From contig CAVSIZ010000016.1 of NCBI GenBank assembly GCA_963728125.1, positions 1 to 64,000 of the forward strand: 64,000 bases of DNA, in the 5' to 3' direction. The stretch is from CAWDCV01 sp963728125. Lineage in GTDB: Bacteria > Actinomycetota > Actinomycetes > CAWDCV01. Positions 59,583-64,000 of this stretch are shown here, piece by piece; the stretch's first letter is position 1; each line of letters opens with the position of its first letter. The position numbers were made by a program, and so were the translations under genes. Under the pieces are notes generated by a model. The model was not told the DNA's origin, searched no databases, and saw only the letters and a program-made list of their open reading frames with translations.

Positions 59583-61955
59583 TTGATCACCCAGGCTGCG
59601 GTCCTCGCGGTGCTCGCCGGCACGGTCGGCGTGAGCGTGCCCGGGGGGCTGGTCGGCCTCGGCTGTGCGGCGCTGGCGGTCGGGCTGCTGTCGTACGCAC
59701 TGGTCCGCTGCAACGCGACGGTACTGGGGCCGGCCGATCTGGTGACGCTGCTGCGGGCCGTTCTCGTCGGAGGCGTCGCGGCCCTCGTCGCCGATTCCTT
59801 CGTGCACTCCGTTCCTGTGAGCGTGCTTACGACGCTCGCCGTCGTAGCTCTGGCGCTCGACGCGGTGGACGGCCGCGTCGCCCGGCGCACCGGCACGGCG
59901 TCGGCCGTCGGGGCACGCTTCGACATGGAGGTCGACGCGGCCCTGGTCCTCCTCCTCAGTGTGTACGTCGCCCGCTCGCTGGGCCTGTGGGTCCTCGCCA
60001 TCGGGTCGGTGCACTACATGCTGGTCGTCGCCCGTTGGGCCCTGCCCTGGCTACGCGGCGAGATGCCGCCGCGCCACTGGTGCAAGGTCGTGGCGGCCGT
60101 CCAGGGCATCGTGCTGACCACGGCGGCGGCGGGCGTCCTGCCGCGCATCGTCGCCGTCCTGGCCCTCGTCGCCGTGGGGGCGCTACTCATCGAGTCGTTC
60201 GGACGGGAGGTGTGGTGGCTGTGGCGCGTTCACCGCACCGCGTCCGGAGGCGGCGTCGAACCCATGGATGAAGGGACACCGGGGGGCCCGTCCCCCGGAC
60301 GGCGGCGCAGAGTGCTGCCGGCGTTGATCACGGCGCTCGCCGTCCTCATCGTGTGGTCCGCGCTCGTGCTCCCGGACCGGCTCTTCCTCCTCACTCCGGC
60401 GGCGTTCTTGCGCATCCCGATCGAGGCTCTCGTCCTCGTCGGCCTCGCACTCCTGCTGCCGCCGCGTTGGGTCCGGACCGTAGCGGCGGTCGCCGGTGTG
60501 CTGCTCGGGCTGCTCGCGGTCGTGCGGCTTCTCGACCTGGGCTTCCACGAGGCGCTGCACCGGCCGTTCAACCCGGTGACGGACGGGAAGCTGCTCGGGC
60601 CCGCCGTCGACATGCTCGGGGACTCGCTCGGGCCGGGCTGGGCGGACACCGCCCTGGTTGGCGCCGTACTCCTCTTCGTCGCACTGCCCACAGCGGTGAC
60701 CCTGTCGGTCATCCGGATCTGCCGGACGGCGGCGCACCGCCGAACGGCCTCGAGCCGGATCGCCGGCTCACTCGCCGTCCTCTGGCTGGTGACTGCCGTG
60801 CTCGGCACCCAACCGACCCCCGGAGTCCCGATCGCGTCCCGGGGAGCGGCCCAGCTGGCTGTCGACCAGGCGCGCGCTGCCGCGCATAACCTGGGCGATC
60901 TGTCGGCGTTCCGGTCCCAGCTGGCGGCCGACGACCCTTGGAGCACGGTGCCAGAGGAGGACCTGCTCATCGGGCTGCGCGGCAAGGACGTGATCGTGGC
61001 CTTCGTCGAGAGCTACGGTCGGGTCGCGGTGGAGGGATCGGCCTTCTCGCCCGAGATCAGGAATCTGCTCGACGACGGCACGACGACCCTGCGGGCCGTG
61101 GGGTTCTCCTCACGCAGCGCGTTCCTGACCTCGTCGACGTTCGGCGGGATCAGCTGGCTGGCCCACGCGACGTTCCACTCCGGGTTGTGGGTCGACAGCC
61201 AGCAGCGCCACGACCAACTGCTCTCGAGCGACCGGTTCACGTTGTCCGCGGCGTTCGCGCGGGCCGGGTGGCGGACGGTTGTCGACGTGCCGTCGAACCG
61301 GGATCCCTGGCCGGAGGGACGGGCCTTCTACCGCTTCGACGAGGACTACGACAGGCACGACGTCGGGTACGAGGGCCCGAAGTTCAGCTTCGCGGCGATC
61401 CCGGACCAGTACACGCTGGCGGCCTTCGAGCGCCTCGAGATGGCACCGGGTCATGGGCCCGTGATGGCGGAGATCGATCTGGTGTCGTCGCACGAGCCGT
61501 GGACCCCGTTGCCACGCCTGCTCGACTGGGACGCGCTTGGGGACGGCTCGGTCTATGACGGCATGCCCGCCGAGGGGCTGGCACCCGGCGACGTGTTCGG
61601 GAAAGCCAGGCAGGTGAGGGCCTTGTACGCGCAGTCGATCGAGTACTCGCTCAGTGCCCTGATCTCGTTCGTGACGACGTTCCACGAGCAGGACGACGAC
61701 CTCGTGTTCGTCCTGGTCGGCGACCACCAGCCCGCCCCGATCGTCACCGGGCCGCACGCCTCGCACGACGTCCCGATCACGATCATTGCCCGCGATCCGG
61801 CCGTCATGGCCCGGACTTCAGCATGGGCCTGGGACGACGGGATGCTGCCCAGCCCCGATGCGCCGGTGTGGCGCATGGATGAGTTCCGCGACCGGTTCCT
61901 GACTGCGTTTGGACCGTCGTCAGGCGGGGCCGCTGCGACCGTGGAACCACGCTGA
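59583..61955 (+). CDS. CDP-alcohol phosphotransferase joined to LTA-synthase-type sulfatase
   Basis: One 790-residue frame contains two enzymes. Residues about 1-215 hold the CDP-alcohol phosphotransferase motif DAVDGRVAR...G-ARFD-MEVD. After a linker and further helices, residues about 430-785 form an alkaline-phosphatase-superfamily sulfatase/phosphoglycerol transferase (VAFVESYG, the nucleophile-bearing STFGGISWLAH, LVGDHQPAP). The frame starts at TTG 59583, but ggagg stands 8 bases before an in-frame CTG at 59553 that would add ten residues. An internal ATG at 60264 could start the sulfatase alone. The combination suggests building and decorating a lipid-linked phosphopolymer at the membrane. 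Confidence 0.82.
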   Translation: MITQAAVLAVLAGTVGVSVPGGLVGLGCAALAVGLLSYALVRCNATVLGPADLVTLLRAVLVGGVAALVADSFVHSVPVSVLTTLAVVALALDAVDGRVARRTGTASAVGARFDMEVDAALVLLLSVYVARSLGLWVLAIGSVHYMLVVARWALPWLRGEMPPRHWCKVVAAVQGIVLTTAAAGVLPRIVAVLALVAVGALLIESFGREVWWLWRVHRTASGGGVEPMDEGTPGGPSPGRRRRVLPALITALAVLIVWSALVLPDRLFLLTPAAFLRIPIEALVLVGLALLLPPRWVRTVAAVAGVLLGLLAVVRLLDLGFHEALHRPFNPVTDGKLLGPAVDMLGDSLGPGWADTALVGAVLLFVALPTAVTLSVIRICRTAAHRRTASSRIAGSLAVLWLVTAVLGTQPTPGVPIASRGAAQLAVDQARAAAHNLGDLSAFRSQLAADDPWSTVPEEDLLIGLRGKDVIVAFVESYGRVAVEGSAFSPEIRNLLDDGTTTLRAVGFSSRSAFLTSSTFGGISWLAHATFHSGLWVDSQQRHDQLLSSDRFTLSAAFARAGWRTVVDVPSNRDPWPEGRAFYRFDEDYDRHDVGYEGPKFSFAAIPDQYTLAAFERLEMAPGHGPVMAEIDLVSSHEPWTPLPRLLDWDALGDGSVYDGMPAEGLAPGDVFGKARQVRALYAQSIEYSLSALISFVTTFHEQDDDLVFVLVGDHQPAPIVTGPHASHDVPITIIARDPAVMARTSAWAWDDGMLPSPDAPVWRMDEFRDRFLTAFGPSSGGAAATVEPR

Positions 61956-62025
61956 GCGGGTCGCCGATCTCCCGGCTGCCGACCCCGGCATTCCCATTCC
62001 GCCGTGCCCGGAGCATCCTGGGCCG

Positions 62026-62607
62026 GTGCCGGACACCGCCGCATCGAAGAGCATGACAATCCCTCTGACGGCCTTCACGGTCGGAGCGGTAGTCGCGCTC
62101 CTCGTCGGGGTGTTCGGGCGCGTGCACGACCCGACCTTGGAAGGCACGACCACCCTCGGTTACCCGACGGTCCTCGCCATGAAGACCGTGGTCGCGACGG
62201 TGATCGGGGTGCTCGTCGTCGTCCAGGCGGTCACGGCGCTCTGGATCTACGGCAAGCTCGGGATCCGGGCGCCTTCCTGGCTGGGTACGGCGCATCGCGC
62301 CACCGGGGCCACCGCCCTGGTGCTGGCCCTGTTCGTCGCCTACCACTGCCTGTGGTCGCTGGGCCTCGAGGTGGGGCGGCTGCCGGACGGCGAGAAGGTG
62401 AGCACGCGGACGTTCGTGCACGGCCTCCTTGGCTGCGCCGTACTCGGTGCGATCGTGGTGAAGATCGTCGCCGTCCGGTCGAGGCGCGCACCAGGGTGGT
62501 TCCTGCCGGTGGCCGGCGGTCTCCTGTTCTCCCTCCTCGTCCTCGCCATCCTGACGTCGGCCGTCTGGTACATCGGCGCGAGGGGCTGGCCGACCCCGGG
62601 CGGGTGA
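62026..62607 (+). CDS. four-helix membrane protein (DUF6529-like)
   Basis: The protein of 193 residues (or 184 from ATG 62053) has four hydrophobic helices. Histidines at helix ends and faces (GTAHRATGATALVLALFVAYHCLW and FVHGLLGCAVLGAIVV) recall cytochrome b561-like heme sites. It follows the sulfatase gene by 70 bp on the same strand. A redox function is a suggestion from the histidine spacing only; the family name is from recall. Confidence 0.65.
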   Translation: MPDTAASKSMTIPLTAFTVGAVVALLVGVFGRVHDPTLEGTTTLGYPTVLAMKTVVATVIGVLVVVQAVTALWIYGKLGIRAPSWLGTAHRATGATALVLALFVAYHCLWSLGLEVGRLPDGEKVSTRTFVHGLLGCAVLGAIVVKIVAVRSRRAPGWFLPVAGGLLFSLLVLAILTSAVWYIGARGWPTPGG

Positions 62608-62938
62608 GGATGTCGCGGACTCAGACGTGCAGGATGGCCGGGTAGTGGATCGGGATCGGCGCGCGCGAAGACCGCGTACCAGGCCGAGCTGAGAGACGAC
62701 CAAAACGACCTTCGTCTGCAGATCGTTAAATCGCCCATGGTCAACCGTGAGGACGGCACCAAAACGCCGCAGACAGCGCCACAGACGTTCCAGGTGCTGT
62801 TCCGGACAGGCGCTACAACGACAACGTCAGGACGAAGATCGTCCGGACGGGGTCTGAATGAGACATCCTTGGTGGACCTAAGGGGACGATTGTCGAACCC
62901 CGACATGTCATGAGCTCCACGTTTTGCGAGGGCAAGAC
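62608..62938. other. 331-bp gap with decayed coding sequence and the right direct repeat
   Basis: The plus strand holds an open frame from just after the upstream stop (62605) to a TGA near 62912 that reads smoothly (AKTAYQAELRDDQNDLRL..., then ...TFQVLFRTGATTTT) but has no start codon before ATG 62734. It ends through the direct repeat as LRGRLSNPDMS. The stretch has more A than its surroundings. It looks like a gene remnant. No promoter or RNA gene was recognised in it. Confidence 0.4.
62878..62903 (+). repeat. 26-bp direct repeat, right copy
   Basis: This is the partner of the repeat at 53952-53977, identical at 25 of 26 positions and in the same orientation. It lies about 35 bp after the end of the second MFS gene and at the end of a decayed coding stretch. 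Together the two copies bracket 8.9 kb. Confidence 0.85.
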
Positions 62939-64000
62939 CTACGCCGTGGTCGGCTCGGGCGGGTCCTCTTGGGATGGAGGAGATGCAGTAGACGGCGCTA
63001 GGACCGCGGGCAGGCGCGCCGCGGCCACGAGCCCGACCACGCCAAATGCTGCTAAGGCGATTAATGCGAGCCCGTATGAGCGCTCGGGCGACGAAGTCAG
63101 ACCGGCGACAAGGATGGTGCCGGCGATGGCCGTGCCGAGGGTGGAGCCGAGGTTCGACACGCTGCGGGACAGGCCGGATATCTCGCCCTGCAGCTCTTCG
63201 CTGAAGCTGGACTGCACCACGTTGACCGATGGGGTGAGCATTCCGCCCAGCCCGAATCCGATCAGGAGGAGTCCGGGCGCGAATGCCCACGCGCTCGGCG
63301 AACCGCTCACCGTGAAGAGCAGCACGCCGATGCCGGCGACGGTGACGAGGAAGCCGGCCATGATGAGGGTTCGCTGCGCGCGCCTTTTGGCGAACCGCTC
63401 GGCGCCGAACGAGGACGCGAGCAGGCCCAGCGTGGCGGCTGTGAAGATCACGCCGGTCTGGATCGCGTCGTAGCCGCGCACCACCTGCAGGTATGCCGAA
63501 ACCACGAAGGACACCCCCAACAGGAGCAGCCACTGCGTGTTCTGGGTGATCAGGCCGAGGTTGGACGTCCGGTTGCGGAACAGGCTTGTCGGGAGTAGCG
63601 GCTCCTCGCCCGCCCGCTCCTTGGCGCGCACCGACAGGAAGAACCACACCAGGACGAGCGTGCCGGCGACGATCAGGCTGATCATCAGCCAGCCGTTGTC
63701 GTCGGCGGCGAGGATGCCCATGACGAGAAGGACCAGGCCGGCCGCCGACAGAATCGCTCCGCGGACGTCGAAGGGGCGCGTCGGGTCGGCTGGTAGCGGA
63801 TCGTGGATCTGCCGGCTCAGGTAGACGATCACCGCGACGACTAGGGCTTGGAAGACGAACGCGGCCCGCCAGCTGATCGCTTCGGTGATGAGGCCACCGA
63901 TCAGCGGGCCGGCCGCTGCGCCGATGCCGCCGAGGGCGCTGATCGCCCCGAACGCGCGGGCACGGGAGCTGACCTCGGTGAACAGGAGCGTCGCGAGTAT
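62939..64000 (-). CDS. MFS exporter, DHA2 family (5' end outside the window)
   Basis: The C-terminal 353 residues of a transporter are seen, open to the window edge. The segment GAISALGGIGAAAGPLIGGLITEAISWRAAFVFQ is motif C plus helix 5 of drug:proton antiporters, followed by about nine more helices and an Asp/Pro-rich cytosolic tail (PSTASPPSQEDPPEPTTA). The amino-terminal part and the start lie beyond 64000. It is not close in sequence to the MFS at 54049. Confidence 0.88.
   Translation of the reverse strand: MLATLLFTEVSSRARAFGAISALGGIGAAAGPLIGGLITEAISWRAAFVFQALVVAVIVYLSRQIHDPLPADPTRPFDVRGAILSAAGLVLLVMGILAADDNGWLMISLIVAGTLVLVWFFLSVRAKERAGEEPLLPTSLFRNRTSNLGLITQNTQWLLLLGVSFVVSAYLQVVRGYDAIQTGVIFTAATLGLLASSFGAERFAKRRAQRTLIMAGFLVTVAGIGVLLFTVSGSPSAWAFAPGLLLIGFGLGGMLTPSVNVVQSSFSEELQGEISGLSRSVSNLGSTLGTAIAGTILVAGLTSSPERSYGLALIALAAFGVVGLVAAARLPAVLAPSTASPPSQEDPPEPTTA

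Noticed and set aside
53952..62903. Integrated prophage or plasmid between the direct repeats
   Set aside because: No integrase, recombinase, replication or structural phage gene lies between them, and no tRNA gene is at either end.

Overview
The window is one contiguous piece of a high-GC actinobacterial chromosome. Evidence for this is the glyQS-ppdK-dgt-dnaG order, the hrcA-dnaJ-rsmE-HIT-phoH-ybeY-CBS-cytidine deaminase-like-era-leuA-recO-uppS run, frequent GTG/TTG starts, ATGA/GTGA gene overlaps and small actinobacterial families (DUF5709, DUF6703, DUF4870). I cannot place it below class level. I see no rRNA, CRISPR array, intact insertion sequence or prophage.

Region by region. 1-4.7 kb: tRNA-Asn with a strong terminator, two small acidic/YtxH-like proteins, a type IB topoisomerase, a HAD phosphatase and an M1-like lipoprotein peptidase. 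4.8-7.3 kb: xylB-xylA, for xylose catabolism. 7.4-14.8 kb: a tight minus-strand operon ppdK-ydcF-dgt-phzF-dnaG. 15-17.6 kb: a methyltransferase, glyQS and a monooxygenase-fold protein. 17.7-19.3 kb: a small membrane protein, the N-terminal stump of an aminoglycoside-phosphotransferase-like gene and a zinc alcohol dehydrogenase, all overlapping. 19.4-22.5 kb: a zinc uptake operon znuA-znuC-znuB-zur behind a perfect 19-bp palindrome. 22.4-34.9 kb: the conserved housekeeping run from hrcA (with CIRCE) down to uppS. 35-47 kb: DUF4870, hemW, acyl-CoA synthetase, MOSC, lepA, a PemK-like gene, rpsT, and a comEA-comEC-holA operon in which comEC and holA share one uninterrupted frame. 47.4-53.8 kb: degV, a divergent marR/DoxX-like pair with a readable operator, leuS with a leucine-rich leader peptide, DinB and GNAT. 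54-62.6 kb: an accessory block with an MFS exporter and a cell-surface lipid/glycan cluster (FkbM methyltransferase, pterin-synthase homologue, LPG-synthase-type membrane protein, GT4 glycosyltransferase, and a CDP-alcohol phosphotransferase joined to an LTA-synthase-type sulfatase). It is bracketed by two 26-bp direct repeats with one mismatch, and a second MFS exporter runs off the window end.

Regulation that can be read from sequence: leucine-rich leader peptides precede both leuA and leuS, suggesting coordinate leucine attenuation. A Zur-type palindrome controls zinc uptake, CIRCE controls hrcA-dnaJ, and back-to-back -35 boxes lie inside a repeated MarR-type operator. Three transcripts (znuA, marR, leuS leader) have a -10 box 6-7 nt before the start codon and look leaderless. 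A set of intergenic inverted repeats with different arms but a shared gcgtgtcg core may be a dispersed palindromic repeat family.

The best candidates for something undescribed are the 55.8-62 kb surface-lipid cluster with a cysteine-free pterin-synthase homologue, the comEC-holA continuous frame, and the paired leucine leader peptides.
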